Notes under the pieces: model-generated
The model's database searches: none
Told to the model about the DNA's origin: nothing
The model's input: only the letters and a program-made list of their open reading frames with translations
Shown here: positions 18,188 through 26,990 of the stretch, piece after piece
Layout: every line of letters begins with the position of its first letter
Numbering within the stretch: position 1 is the first letter of the stretch
Position numbers and translations under genes: made by a program
NCBI GenBank assembly: GCA_030650995.1
Contig: JAUSCY010000050.1
Coordinates: 1 to 42,961, forward strand
DNA length: 42,961 bases
Reading direction: 5' to 3'
From: Sheuella sp.
Lineage (GTDB): Bacteria; Pseudomonadota; Gammaproteobacteria; Burkholderiales; Burkholderiaceae_B

Positions 18188-18949
18188 TCAGCGCTGATAC
18201 AACAAAAGCGGTACCGTTACAAAAAGCATCGCAGCAAAAGCGAGCCGCAAACGGCGCTCTGGTAACTGATGGGCCAAACGTACACCCAGTGGAACGCAAA
18301 ATAAACTACCCACCGCCAGCATGCCACCAACCGTCCAGTCAGCCTGTCCGGCAAGCGAATAAGTCATCAGCGCTACACATGCGCCTGGAATAACCATAGC
18401 CAGTGAAAGCGCCTGAGCCTGCGTCTGTTTCATCCCAAACAGAGCGGTCATCACGGGCACAGCAAGTATGGCCCCGCCTACACCAAAAAAACCACCAAAC
18501 AGACCGGTTAATAAACCAAGAATCATGACTGCATTCCTGCCAAGTCCGAATCCTAACCGGTTGCGCACGGTAAGCTTGCTATAGGTCTGCCAGACATAAA
18601 AACAAGCGAGTGCAAACAAAAAAATCGCAAAACTTTTGCGCAATAGTACGGGATCAAGACCAAGAGCCAGCCGTGCGCCAAACCAGGTTGAAATGACCGT
18701 GCTGAGCGCACCAAAAAAAGCGATATTGAAATCAATCGGTGATTGTTGATGGTATTTGCGCACTGACATCACAATCGTCGGCAACACAAGGATCACCGCA
18801 GTACCTTGTGCCAGTTGCTGATCCATCCCGAGCAATAGCCCAAGTACTGGAATAGCAATTAAACCACCGCCTATGCCTAGCATGCCCCCCAAGAAACCTA
18901 TCGCAGCACCCGCGGCTATGCCCAGCGGTAACATCCACAGCGCAATCAT
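18188..18949 (-). CDS. TSUP-family permease (TauE/SafE)
   Basis: The protein has 253 aa and about eight transmembrane helices in two related halves. Each half carries the glycine-rich signature: GFLGGMLGIGGGLIAIPVL near the N-terminus and GLFGGFFGVGGAILAVPVM in the middle. TauE/SafE proteins move sulfite, sulfoacetate or other sulfur- or carbon-containing anions across the inner membrane. The substrate cannot be predicted here because no sulfur-metabolism gene is nearby. The ATG overlaps the radA stop codon (ATGA), so translation is coupled to radA. Confidence 0.9.
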   Translation of the reverse strand: MIALWMLPLGIAAGAAIGFLGGMLGIGGGLIAIPVLGLLLGMDQQLAQGTAVILVLPTIVMSVRKYHQQSPIDFNIAFFGALSTVISTWFGARLALGLDPVLLRKSFAIFLFALACFYVWQTYSKLTVRNRLGFGLGRNAVMILGLLTGLFGGFFGVGGAILAVPVMTALFGMKQTQAQALSLAMVIPGACVALMTYSLAGQADWTVGGMLAVGSLFCVPLGVRLAHQLPERRLRLAFAAMLFVTVPLLLYQR

Positions 18950-20313
18950 TTCTGCCTCAACTGATCCAGCGCATCCTGCAGACGATCTACGGCGATGACC
19001 TCCAGACCTTCAATTGGCTGGCGCGGTGCATTCGCCTTGGGAATGATCGCCAGAGAAAATCCAAGTTTAGCGGCCTCGCGCAGACGCTCCTGCCCGCGCG
19101 GCGCAGGCCTGATCTCACCGGCCAGACCGATTTCTCCGAAAGCGATCAACCCTTTTGGTAACGGGCGATCCCTTAATGAAGAAATAATGGCCAGCAGCAC
19201 AGCCAGATCCGCTGCGGGTTCCGTAATACGCACGCCGCCCACGGCATTCACAAAAACATCCTGATCAGAGGTCGAGACCCCCGCATGGCGATTTAATACA
19301 GCAAGCAGCATCGCAAGACGATTACCTTCCAGTCCAACAGAAAGCCTGCGTGGATTCGGTACGTGGGCGCTATCAACCAAGGCCTGGATTTCAACCAGTA
19401 ACGGTCGTGTACCCTCCTGGGTTGCCATGACACACGTACCTGAAACCTCATTCGGGTGTTGCGACAAAAACAGGGCTGAGGGGTTAGATACACCGCGCAA
19501 ACCACGATCTGTCATCGCAAATACACCAAGCTCGTTGACAGCACCAAAACGATTTTTAAAAGCGCGTATCAAACGAAAAGAGGAATGCGTATCGCCTTCG
19601 AAATACAAAACCGTGTCAACAATATGCTCCAGCACACGAGGACCCGCCAGCGTGCCGTCTTTTGTCACATGACCAATCATGACGATCGGAATACCAGCCT
19701 GTTTAGCCAGCCTGGTTAATTGTGCAGCACACTCTTTCACCTGAGAAACTGACCCAGGTGCGGAAGTTAATTCGCTCGAGTAAACCGTCTGGATGGAGTC
19801 AATCACAGCCACGGCAGGCTTTTGTTCGAGCAAAGCCGCCTGAATCGCCTCAAGACGAATCTCAGCAAACAAATCCACAGCGGCACCCGGCAAACCCAGC
19901 CTGCGCGCGCGCAATGCAACTTGCTCAGCGGACTCTTCACCCGTTACGTAGAGCACCCTCTGGCTTCCAGCCATCGCGACCAGCGCCTGCAATAAAAGGG
20001 TCGATTTGCCAATGCCCGGATCACCCCCAATCAGGACCACTGCACCAGCAACCAGTCCGCCTCCCAACACACGATCAAATTCGCCAATACCTGTCGAGAT
20101 ACGCGGTAACTCCAGAGCCTCCACATCAGACAGGCTGCGAACAGGGCTCGAAGTGGCCAGCGGTGCGTAGCGGTGCTCGCTCTGACCGGTGACCACAGGA
20201 TCGCGAGACTCTTCCAGAGTATTCCAGGCGTGACAGTGCTGGCATTGTCCGGTCCACTTGGGACTGACACCGCCGCACTCTGAACATGCAAAAAGGGTTT
20301 TAACTTTGGCCAT
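18946..20313 (-). CDS. radA: DNA repair protein RadA
   Basis: The protein has 455 aa, the family length. A C4 zinc finger uses Cys10, Cys13, Cys24 and Cys27. The RecA-like ATPase has Walker A GGDPGIGKST near residue 96 and the RadA-specific KNRFG motif in RAFKNRFGAVNELGVF. The C-terminal third is Lon-protease-like without the catalytic pair. RadA/Sms helps branch migration of recombination intermediates. The gene starts six bases after the stop of an SDR gene and overlaps the following TSUP gene. Confidence 0.96.
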   Translation of the reverse strand: MAKVKTLFACSECGGVSPKWTGQCQHCHAWNTLEESRDPVVTGQSEHRYAPLATSSPVRSLSDVEALELPRISTGIGEFDRVLGGGLVAGAVVLIGGDPGIGKSTLLLQALVAMAGSQRVLYVTGEESAEQVALRARRLGLPGAAVDLFAEIRLEAIQAALLEQKPAVAVIDSIQTVYSSELTSAPGSVSQVKECAAQLTRLAKQAGIPIVMIGHVTKDGTLAGPRVLEHIVDTVLYFEGDTHSSFRLIRAFKNRFGAVNELGVFAMTDRGLRGVSNPSALFLSQHPNEVSGTCVMATQEGTRPLLVEIQALVDSAHVPNPRRLSVGLEGNRLAMLLAVLNRHAGVSTSDQDVFVNAVGGVRITEPAADLAVLLAIISSLRDRPLPKGLIAFGEIGLAGEIRPAPRGQERLREAAKLGFSLAIIPKANAPRQPIEGLEVIAVDRLQDALDQLRQK

Positions 20314-20319
20314 GAAACG

Positions 20320-21036
20320 CTACGAGGTGCTACCCAGGCTGCCACCACCATCGATGCCAATCACCTGACCAGTAATAAAACCAGCCTCCTCCGATAGCAA
20401 AAAAGCAATCAGTGCCGCAACTTCGTTTGCGGTACCGAGTCGTCCCATCGGCACCATATTGGTGGTCTGCAGGCTGGTATCGCCTGAGGGCATGGCATTC
20501 ATGAACAATTCCGTATCAATTGCGCCAGGCGCTACTGCATTCACGGTGATGCCGTATTCAGCAAGATCCAGCGCCCAGGTTCGCGTGCAACCAATTATGG
20601 CGCTTTTTGCAGCGGCATAGCTGGTCGCGTCGCGCGCGCCTCGCACCGCCAGACTGCATAAATTGATGATGCGCCCACTGCGGCGAAGTTTCATCGACTC
20701 GACAAAAGCCTGCGTCACCTGCACAGCGGTACGCACATTCAGATCAAAGGTTTCGAACAATGCGGTGAGTTCGACCGAGCCAAGAGGCTGAGAAATATTA
20801 GAACCGACATTATTCACAACGGCATCAACCGGGAATTTATCCCGGATGGTGCGCAATACATCTTCAGTCTGACCCGCGTCAGACAAATCGCATTCATACA
20901 GATAACCAGGAAAGTCAATCTCAGCCGTATTGCGCGCAATACCAACGACATGGCAACCCGCATCAGATAGACGCTTGCTCAATGCCCAACCAATGCCTTT
21001 CGTGGCCCCTGTAATTAATACGCAGGTATCTTTCAA
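20320..21036 (-). CDS. SDR-family oxidoreductase (FabG-like)
   Basis: The protein has 238 aa and a classical short-chain dehydrogenase fold. The cofactor motif TGATKGIG is at residues 9-16, NNVG at 75-78, catalytic Ser128, and YAAAK with Tyr140/Lys144. PGAID follows and the end is IGIDGGGSL. It is an NAD(P)-dependent oxidoreductase resembling 3-oxoacyl-ACP reductases, but the substrate is not predictable. The start is a TTG at 21036 with a strong Shine-Dalgarno sequence (AGGAGA). It is the first gene of the directon that includes radA and rpiA. Confidence 0.9.
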   Translation of the reverse strand: MKDTCVLITGATKGIGWALSKRLSDAGCHVVGIARNTAEIDFPGYLYECDLSDAGQTEDVLRTIRDKFPVDAVVNNVGSNISQPLGSVELTALFETFDLNVRTAVQVTQAFVESMKLRRSGRIINLCSLAVRGARDATSYAAAKSAIIGCTRTWALDLAEYGITVNAVAPGAIDTELFMNAMPSGDTSLQTTNMVPMGRLGTANEVAALIAFLLSEEAGFITGQVIGIDGGGSLGSTS

Positions 21037-21047
21037 ACCGGTCTCCT

Positions 21048-21071
21048 ATCGCGAAACGCATGTTTCCCGAT
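21048..21071. other. Inverted repeat upstream of the SDR gene
   Basis: Ten-base arms (21048-21057 and 21062-21071, one mismatch) flank a four-base loop, centred on GAAAC-GCAT-GTTTC. It lies in the leader of the SDR gene, just upstream of its ribosome binding site. It could be an operator or a leader hairpin; there is no T-run for a terminator. Confidence 0.35.
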
Positions 21072-21129
21072 ACCGCTAGTCTAACGCAGCCTAGACGGGT
21101 TGACAGACCGGGTAATGCATGAACGACAC

Positions 21130-22116
21130 TTACTGAATCTTGGCGCCTGAATCCTTGACTACCTTACCCCAGACAAGCAGGTCGTCTTCGATTGTTTTAG
21201 CGAACGCCTCGGGTGTTGACCCTACGATATCGTAGCCACTCGCGTTCAATTGCGCTTTGACTGAAGGCGTATTGGCGGCTTCATTGAAGGCTTTGCTTAA
21301 CTGGTCAACGATAGGTTTAGGTGTACCTGCGGGAGCCAGGATGCCATACCAACCATCAATGACAAATCCAGGAACTGTCTCCGAGATGGTTGGCACATTC
21401 GGCAGCAGCGGTGCGCGTTTGGCGCCCGCAACAGCTAGGGGCTTGAATTTACCGGTTGGAACGTGTGGATAGGACGTAGAAAAACTATCAAACGTCAAAT
21501 CAATCTCTCCCCCTAGCAAGGCCACCACGACAGGACCACTTCCTTTGTAAGGAATATGTTCCATTTTGGTGCCTGTTACAGTCTGGAACATCTCCGCGGC
21601 CAGATGACTCGTATTTCCGTTACCTGCTGAACCATAGCTCAGCTTACCTGGATTAGCCTTGGCGTAAGCAATCAACTCTGCGACAGAATTCACCGGCAGA
21701 CTTGGTCGTGTTACAAGCAAAAGCGGCAAACGCGCCACCAGGGACACCGGGGCAAAGTCTTTGCGTGTGTCATATGGCAGCGATGGATAGAGCGAATCAT
21801 TGATCGCATGCGCAGCCAACACCATCAGAATCGTATAACCATCTGGTTTGGAGCGCGCCAGCGCGTTGGTCGCGATCGTGCCACCCGCACCTGCCTTGTA
21901 ATCAATAATCACCGTCTGGCCAAGCTTTTTTTGCAGCTCAGCGAGCAGAGGCCGCGCAAGAAAATCAGCACTACCGCCTGGTGGATAAGGCAGGATGAGG
22001 GTAATAGGTTGTGTCGGGTAGTTTTGTGCCATTGCACATGCACTCAGACTAAGAGCTAAAGCACCCATGCTTTTAGCGATTACACGACTGATGCCACAAC
22101 TAAATATTTTTTTCAT
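21130..22116 (-). CDS. Bug-family periplasmic solute-binding protein (TctC-like)
   Basis: The protein has 328 aa with an N-terminal signal peptide: basic start, hydrophobic core ending in LALSLSACAMAQ, and a cut probably after the AMA. The mature part starts with the Bug signature YPTQPITLILPYPPGGSADF, followed by GAGGTIATNALARSKPDGYT and YGSAGNGNTSHLA. Bug proteins bind carboxylates or other small organic ligands in the periplasm. They are highly expanded in Alcaligenaceae and are often present without their TctAB membrane partners, as here. An in-frame GTG one codon earlier is an alternative start. The ligand is unknown. Confidence 0.93.
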   Translation of the reverse strand: MKKIFSCGISRVIAKSMGALALSLSACAMAQNYPTQPITLILPYPPGGSADFLARPLLAELQKKLGQTVIIDYKAGAGGTIATNALARSKPDGYTILMVLAAHAINDSLYPSLPYDTRKDFAPVSLVARLPLLLVTRPSLPVNSVAELIAYAKANPGKLSYGSAGNGNTSHLAAEMFQTVTGTKMEHIPYKGSGPVVVALLGGEIDLTFDSFSTSYPHVPTGKFKPLAVAGAKRAPLLPNVPTISETVPGFVIDGWYGILAPAGTPKPIVDQLSKAFNEAANTPSVKAQLNASGYDIVGSTPEAFAKTIEDDLLVWGKVVKDSGAKIQ

Positions 22117-22132
22117 CACTTAAGTCTCCATA

Positions 22133-22157
22133 GTCGACAGCTTACATGCTGCTCGAC
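22133..22157. other. Inverted repeat in the bug/panE divergent intergenic region
   Basis: GTCGACAGC at 22133-22141 and GCTGCTCGAC at 22148-22157 form a palindrome with one bulged base and a six-base centre. It is 17-41 bases upstream of the bug start codon, in the 150-base gap between divergent genes, where a regulator site or a leader hairpin would fit. No regulator gene is adjacent. Confidence 0.35.
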
Positions 22158-22266
22158 GAATTCATACTGTAACAAGATGAGTCGTTAAATGTGAGGCAAA
22201 ATGACCTGAAATATGCAAAGATTGCGTCATAACGACAACTTCAACACTCTAATTTAACCAATCACA

Positions 22267-23178
22267 ATGAAAATTCTAATCTTGGGCGCCGGCGGCGTAG
22301 GCGGTTTTTTTGGTGCACGACTGATTCAGGCGGGAGCCGACGTTACATTTTTACTGCGCGACAAGCGTAATCAGAAAATACAGGCTGAAGGTCTGATTGT
22401 CGAAACACCTAAAGAGACATTCACCGTCAACCCACGCACTGTCACACGCGACCAGCTCAAGCCTGAGTACGATCTGATTATCCTTGCTCCCAAGGCCTAT
22501 GATTTTGAGGATGCATTAGCCTCGCTCGTTGGTGCAAGTGCCAAGGGCGTATTCCTGCCCTTTTTGAATGGACTGAGCCACATTCAGACTCTGGATGCGA
22601 AATTCGGCAAAGACCGTGTCATGGGTGGCGTCGCGCAAATCGCGGCAACGATTTCCAGCACCGGAGCAGTCAAACAACTAACAGATCTTGGAACCCTCAC
22701 TGTCGGACACCGCTCAGCTGCACATGAGAAATTAGCGAGAGACTTTTTTGCTCTGTGTGAAAAAGCCTCTTTTGACAAACTGTATAGCGAAGATATCGAA
22801 CAATCTCTTTGGGACAAGTGGGTCTATCTCTCGACATTAGCAGGAATGACCACGATGTGCCGCGGTCATGTCGGAAAGATCGCCTCGGCGCCCTGGGGCA
22901 TCGAGACCATGACGAACTTTTATGCTGAGACGTGTGCGATTGCTGCTGCCAATGGTTATCCAACCAAAGAATCGGCACAAAAACGTTCAATTGACTTGCT
23001 GACCAAAGTCGGCTCATCCTTCGCTGCCTCAATGATGCGTGATCTGGTTCAGGGAAACATGACAGAGCACGAGCACATTCTGGGCGAAATGATTAAACGC
23101 GGTGTGGAGAAAGGCATCGCGTGTCCACTATTAAAAGCTGCGCACACGCATATGGTGGTTGAGCAGAATAAAGCTTAA
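22267..23178 (+). CDS. Ketopantoate reductase family protein (2-dehydropantoate 2-reductase)
   Basis: The protein has 303 aa. The N-terminal Rossmann domain starts KILILGAGGVGGFFGARL (GxGxxG). The second, helical domain contains LWDKWVYLSTLAGMTTM, where the lysine in WDKW is the usual catalytic residue, and ends with HTHMVVEQNK. The fold and motifs are those of PanE, which reduces ketopantoate to pantoate with NADPH for pantothenate synthesis. Many paralogs of this family act on other 2-keto substrates, so I leave the symbol empty. The 3' end overlaps the convergent rmuC gene by four bases. Confidence 0.88.
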   Translation: MKILILGAGGVGGFFGARLIQAGADVTFLLRDKRNQKIQAEGLIVETPKETFTVNPRTVTRDQLKPEYDLIILAPKAYDFEDALASLVGASAKGVFLPFLNGLSHIQTLDAKFGKDRVMGGVAQIAATISSTGAVKQLTDLGTLTVGHRSAAHEKLARDFFALCEKASFDKLYSEDIEQSLWDKWVYLSTLAGMTTMCRGHVGKIASAPWGIETMTNFYAETCAIAAANGYPTKESAQKRSIDLLTKVGSSFAASMMRDLVQGNMTEHEHILGEMIKRGVEKGIACPLLKAAHTHMVVEQNKA

Positions 23179-24605
23179 CCAGCAGCCCCCGCAGCACGCT
23201 CATCGTTTGAGGACTCGGGCTCTACATGATGCTCGAGCTCCAAAGCGGCCCTGGCTAATAAGTTCTCTGGCAACGCATTCTGTACCGAGACACCGAGCCG
23301 CTCAAAGTCTTTCGCCTGACTGATCAGATTACCTTTGCCATGGACGAGCTGCCCCATCGCCTGATCATATGACTCGCGTGCACGATCGAGTTGCTTACCT
23401 ACATTTTCCAGACTGCCAAGAAATGTCACAAGCTTTTTGTAGACCTTGCCAGCTCGATCGGCAAGCTCGGCGCTATGTGCGTTTTGCTCTTCAAATCGCC
23501 ATAACTGGCGCACGATATTCAAGCTGGTTAACAACGTTGTGGGGGTCGCCACCAAAACGTTTTGCTCAATCGCCTTTTGAAACAGATTTTCGTCTGCCTT
23601 TAAGGCCTCAACAAAGGCAGACTCAATCGGAATGAACATAAACACCATCTCTGGTGTATTGAGTCCTGGCAGCTCAAAATAGGAGCGATCCGATAACTCC
23701 TGAATACGGCTGGCAATCGCGCTGACATGTTCGCGCAAAGCGATTTCACGGTCAACTTCAAGCTCTGCGTTCACATAACGCGTGTAAGCATTGAGCGACA
23801 CCTTGGCATCAACAACCAGATGTTTATTTTGAGGCAGATAGATGACAACATCGGGGCGTTTGCGCCCGTCCGCAGTATTGAAGCTCACCTCACGTTTGAA
23901 ATCAATCCCATCACGTAATCCAGAACGATCCAGCACATTGCCCAGTATCAGCTCCCCCCAGTTACCCTGCTTTTTAGCCTGACCTTTCAAGGCGGTAGCC
24001 AGATCATGCGCCTCAACCGTCATCTTCTGATTCAGATCTTTTAACTGTGCAAGCTCAGCCTTGAGCGTGGCCTGCTGGGCGGTGTCGTGTGTATGGATTT
24101 CCTCAACCTTGGTTTTGAACTCCGCAATACGATCTTTCAGGGGATTCAATAACTGTCCGATATTGGTCTGATTCTGCTCAGTAAATCGTTTTGATTTTTC
24201 TTCCAGAATATCGTTGGCCAGGCTTTTAAACTGGTTAGACAGGGCTTCTTTGGCCTCGGTCAGAATCGCAAGGTTTTCTTTTGCTTTGGAGGCCTCTGCA
24301 TCAAACAAGGTCTTGACCTGTGCCAACTCTGTATTCAACGCACCGATTTGAGAATTTGCCTGCTCCCGTAAATCGACAGCATGTTGACGCGCCAGCTCAA
24401 TCTCAGACTCAAGCGTACGAATTTTTTCTTCTAAAACAGGGATTCTGCTTGCCCGCTCATTTGCAGTCGCCAAATCAACAGCGAGTTCGAGCCTGCCTTG
24501 CTCCCGGGCGGTACTGACTCCACCACGAAGCACCAACCAGACAAGAACAGCGCCAAGCGCAATGCCCGAGGTGACGGCAACGATTGAAAAACTATCAATA
24601 TTCAA
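23175..24605 (-). CDS. rmuC: DNA recombination protein RmuC
   Basis: The protein has 476 aa. A single N-terminal transmembrane segment (about residues 8-26) is followed by a long coiled coil (about 35-200) and a nuclease-like core with GNWGELILGNVLDRSGLRDG, RKRPDVVIYLPQNKHLVVDAKVS and FIPIESAFVEAL. RmuC limits inversions at inverted repeats. The PD-(D/E)xK-like elements (PDVVI ... VDAK) are present. The only start upstream of the membrane segment is a TTG at 24605 with AGGA seven bases ahead. It converges with the panE-like gene. Confidence 0.93.
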   Translation of the reverse strand: MNIDSFSIVAVTSGIALGAVLVWLVLRGGVSTAREQGRLELAVDLATANERASRIPVLEEKIRTLESEIELARQHAVDLREQANSQIGALNTELAQVKTLFDAEASKAKENLAILTEAKEALSNQFKSLANDILEEKSKRFTEQNQTNIGQLLNPLKDRIAEFKTKVEEIHTHDTAQQATLKAELAQLKDLNQKMTVEAHDLATALKGQAKKQGNWGELILGNVLDRSGLRDGIDFKREVSFNTADGRKRPDVVIYLPQNKHLVVDAKVSLNAYTRYVNAELEVDREIALREHVSAIASRIQELSDRSYFELPGLNTPEMVFMFIPIESAFVEALKADENLFQKAIEQNVLVATPTTLLTSLNIVRQLWRFEEQNAHSAELADRAGKVYKKLVTFLGSLENVGKQLDRARESYDQAMGQLVHGKGNLISQAKDFERLGVSVQNALPENLLARAALELEHHVEPESSNDERAAGAAG

Positions 24606-24757
24606 AATTCGATCCTGTCGTGGGATAACTGATGATGAGAGCCTGATGACGCGTCATTCAAAATGAATAAATGGATTATGCATGATTGATTATGCATGCT
24701 TTAATCGTTTCCAACACTGCAGGCAAATGTATTTTATAGTTCAAAAGGACTTGAAAA

Positions 24758-25213
24758 ATGAGCGCAATAGGTAATTTTCTCTGGTTTATATTAGGTGGTT
24801 TCTTTATGGGACTCGCCTGGTGGATCATTGGTTTAATTGCGTTTATTTCCATTATCGGTATCCCCTGGGGCCGAGCATGCTTCGTGATCGGTCAATTCGC
24901 ATTTTTCCCGTTTGGTAAAGAGGCCATCAGCCGCGAGCACCTGACAAATAAAACAGATATCGGCACGGGTACCTTAGGTCTGCTTGGAAACATTATCTGG
25001 TTTATATTTGCTGGAGTGTGGTTAGCGATTGGTCACGTCTGCTGGGCGATCGCCTGCTTCATTACAATCATTGGCATTCCTTTTGGAATTCAGCATTTGA
25101 AACTGGCTGGTATCGCGCTTGCCCCGATAGGCAAGACAATCGTTTCAAAGGAAGTCGCTGCGGCGGCTTTTAGACAAAATGCTGAAAACACTTTAACAAA
25201 ACACCGTTCCTGA
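24758..25213 (+). CDS. yccF: YccF-family inner membrane protein
   Basis: The protein has 151 aa with two copies of the YccF domain. Each has two hydrophobic stretches ending in a GIPWG or GIPFG turn: IIGIPWGRACFVIGQFAFFPFG in the first half and IIGIPFGIQHLKLAGIALAPIG in the second. The protein should sit in the inner membrane. Function is unknown in the family. A Shine-Dalgarno AAAAGGA lies upstream. It is followed after 32 bases by the FKBP gene. Confidence 0.88.
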   Translation: MSAIGNFLWFILGGFFMGLAWWIIGLIAFISIIGIPWGRACFVIGQFAFFPFGKEAISREHLTNKTDIGTGTLGLLGNIIWFIFAGVWLAIGHVCWAIACFITIIGIPFGIQHLKLAGIALAPIGKTIVSKEVAAAAFRQNAENTLTKHRS

Positions 25214-25245
25214 ACATTATTCCCCTCTTTTAAAAGGTATTCCCC

Positions 25246-25593
25246 GTGAGCGAATTTCAAAAAATTGACCATACCGTCGGCTCTGGCACCGAAGCCACCA
25301 CAGGCGTTGAAGTTTCAGTGCACTACACAGGCTGGTTGTTCGATGCATCTGCACCGGAACAAAAAGGCAGCAAATTCGACAGTTCCAAAGATCGCGGCCA
25401 GCTGTTTAGCTTCCCCTTGGGTGCTGGTCATGTAATCAAAGGCTGGGATGAAGGCGTGGCAGGTATGAAAATCGGTGGCAAGCGCACTTTGATTATCCCA
25501 GCCTCAATGGGCTATGGTGAGCGCGGTGCGGGCGGCGTAATTCCTCCCAATGCAACGCTGATATTTGATGTTGAGCTGCATGGCGTAAATTAA
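25246..25593 (+). CDS. FKBP-type peptidyl-prolyl cis-trans isomerase
   Basis: The protein has 115 aa and one complete FKBP domain without a signal peptide. Motifs: [73 protein letters not shown]. It accelerates isomerisation of Xaa-Pro bonds during protein folding in the cytoplasm. The start is a GTG at 25246 with AAGG upstream. It is the second gene of a pair with yccF and is followed by a strong terminator. Confidence 0.94.
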   Translation: MSEFQKIDHTVGSGTEATTGVEVSVHYTGWLFDASAPEQKGSKFDSSKDRGQLFSFPLGAGHVIKGWDEGVAGMKIGGKRTLIIPASMGYGERGAGGVIPPNATLIFDVELHGVN

Positions 25594-25606
25594 TTGCCGC
25601 GTTAAA

Positions 25607-25644
25607 TACTCTGTACCTGTGATGATACTTTGTACCTGTGATGA
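25607..25644. repeat. 19-bp tandem duplication downstream of the FKBP gene
   Basis: Two adjacent 19-base copies (25607-25625 and 25626-25644) differ at one base; each reads TACTCTGTACCTGTGATGA or its T variant. They lie between the FKBP stop codon and its terminator. Confidence 0.85.
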
Positions 25645-25670
25645 ATCATCGGTCATCCATACAAAGAGTA

Positions 25671-25708
25671 AAAGGCTGTTGCAACAATGCGCTGCAACAG
25701 CCTTTTTT
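25671..25708 (+). terminator. Intrinsic terminator between FKBP gene and uppP
   Basis: A perfect 13-base stem (25671-25683 with 25693-25705) and a nine-base loop are followed by a T-run to 25708. An A-run precedes it on the plus strand, so it probably serves both the FKBP gene and the convergent uppP operon. Confidence 0.92.
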
Positions 25709-25734
25709 AATCTAAACCAACACGTAAAAGCATA

Positions 25735-26571
25735 CTAGCCAAGACGCCAGAGCCACACCCCGACAACAACGCCCAGCACAATGCGATACCAGCCAAAAGC
25801 ACGATAGGTGTGCTTCGATATGAAGGTAAGGATCGCACGCACAACCAATAAAGCACTGAGAAATGCCGTCACAAAACCAACGGCAATCGCAAGCATGTCC
25901 GCCTGAGAAATCAGGCCCGCATTTTTATACATATCGTAAGAAGCCGCAGCCAGCATAGTTGGCATTGCAAGGAAAAAAGAAAACTCGGTGGCTGTTTTAC
26001 GCTCAATGCCTGCGAGCATCCCGCCAATGATGGTTGAACCAGAGCGTGATGTACCAGGGATCATCGCCAGACATTGTGCGAACCCCACGATTAATGCTTG
26101 TTTCCAGCTGATCGACTCCAGGGTTGTTGTCGTCACCACTCTCTGATTAGCCTTGCCAGGCTTACGTACCCGCTCAACCCACAACATAATCAGACCACCC
26201 AGGATCAAGGTCACCACCACCACTGCGGGCTGAAAAAATAAGGCTTTGATCATCTTGATAAACAGAAAGCCAATTACCGCAGAGGGTAGAAAGGCGATGA
26301 TCAAATTACGTGTGAAGGCCACTTCAACAGGATCCCGCTTTAGTGTCCCGGTAATCATTTTGATCAGACGAGCGCGAAAAATCCACATCACAGCCAGGAT
26401 TGAACCCAGTTGAATGACTACCTCAAAGACCTTGCCTTCCGTTGAGGTAAATTCAATCCACTTGCCTACGATAATTAAATGGCCTGTACTCGAGATAGGT
26501 AAAAACTCAGTAATGCCTTCAACAATTCCAAGAAAAAAAGCTTTAATCAGTTGCAGTGTTGCTTCGGTCAT
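25735..26571 (-). CDS. uppP: Undecaprenyl-diphosphatase UppP (BacA)
   Basis: The protein has 278 aa and about eight transmembrane helices. The two family motifs are present: GIVEGITEFLPISSTGHLI near residues 15-33 and MIPGTSRSGSTI near 167-178, which build the active site. UppP dephosphorylates undecaprenyl diphosphate to recycle the lipid carrier for peptidoglycan and LPS assembly. Loss or overproduction of this family changes bacitracin sensitivity. The ATG overlaps... the ychJ-like gene precedes it, and its stop codon shares the four bases ATGA with the uppP start. Confidence 0.96.
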   Translation of the reverse strand: MTEATLQLIKAFFLGIVEGITEFLPISSTGHLIIVGKWIEFTSTEGKVFEVVIQLGSILAVMWIFRARLIKMITGTLKRDPVEVAFTRNLIIAFLPSAVIGFLFIKMIKALFFQPAVVVVTLILGGLIMLWVERVRKPGKANQRVVTTTTLESISWKQALIVGFAQCLAMIPGTSRSGSTIIGGMLAGIERKTATEFSFFLAMPTMLAAASYDMYKNAGLISQADMLAIAVGFVTAFLSALLVVRAILTFISKHTYRAFGWYRIVLGVVVGVWLWRLG

Positions 26572-26972
26572 GCAAAAACCCCATCAATATAAAACCACCG
26601 GCCGTTTTTTTTGACAAAACGACTTATCTCGTGAAGTCGAGTGGCACGTCCATTTAGTCTGCTGCGCGCGACAAATTCTACCTCAGCGTGTTCAGGGTCA
26701 ATCTGCTGATGTCTTTTAACGTCTAACCCTAGCCATTTCACCCCTGCCTCGAACTCAATCGTGGCGGGGCAATTCTCCGCTTGCCAGGTCGCTTTCAGAT
26801 AATCGGCACGCTCCAGCACAAAACCGCTATAACGCGATCGCATCAGACTTTCCGCATCAGGCGCTGGCTGCTCATCAAAGTGATCCAGATAGCGAGCACA
26901 ACACTTTTCAAAACTCAGCACTTGTTTCTGCTGCTGACGTCCGCAGGGACACGGAATATTTTTCTTTGACAT
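26568..26972 (-). CDS. ychJ: YchJ-family protein with SEC-C motif
   Basis: The protein has 134 aa. The N-terminus carries a SEC-C-type metal-binding motif (CPCG followed by CC at residues 8-26), then the YchJ core with SLMRSRYSGFVLERADYLKATW and a C-terminal NTF2-like strand set ending GRWFYIDG. Function is not established for the family. Compared with E. coli YchJ, only the N-terminal SEC-C motif is present. The gene is coupled to uppP by a four-base overlap. Confidence 0.9.
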   Translation of the reverse strand: MSKKNIPCPCGRQQQKQVLSFEKCCARYLDHFDEQPAPDAESLMRSRYSGFVLERADYLKATWQAENCPATIEFEAGVKWLGLDVKRHQQIDPEHAEVEFVARSRLNGRATRLHEISRFVKKNGRWFYIDGVFA

Positions 26973-26990
26973 GGTCGCTATATGAATGCG

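Noticed and set aside
19722-20192. 156-codon plus-strand frame inside radA
   Set aside because: Antisense to the intact RadA ATPase domain, with a Pro/Gln/Arg-rich composition typical of shadow frames.
24672-24699. Direct repeat around GATTATGCATG as a regulator site
   Set aside because: More simply a 14-base slippage duplication like the others in the window; no symmetric operator shape and no regulator nearby.
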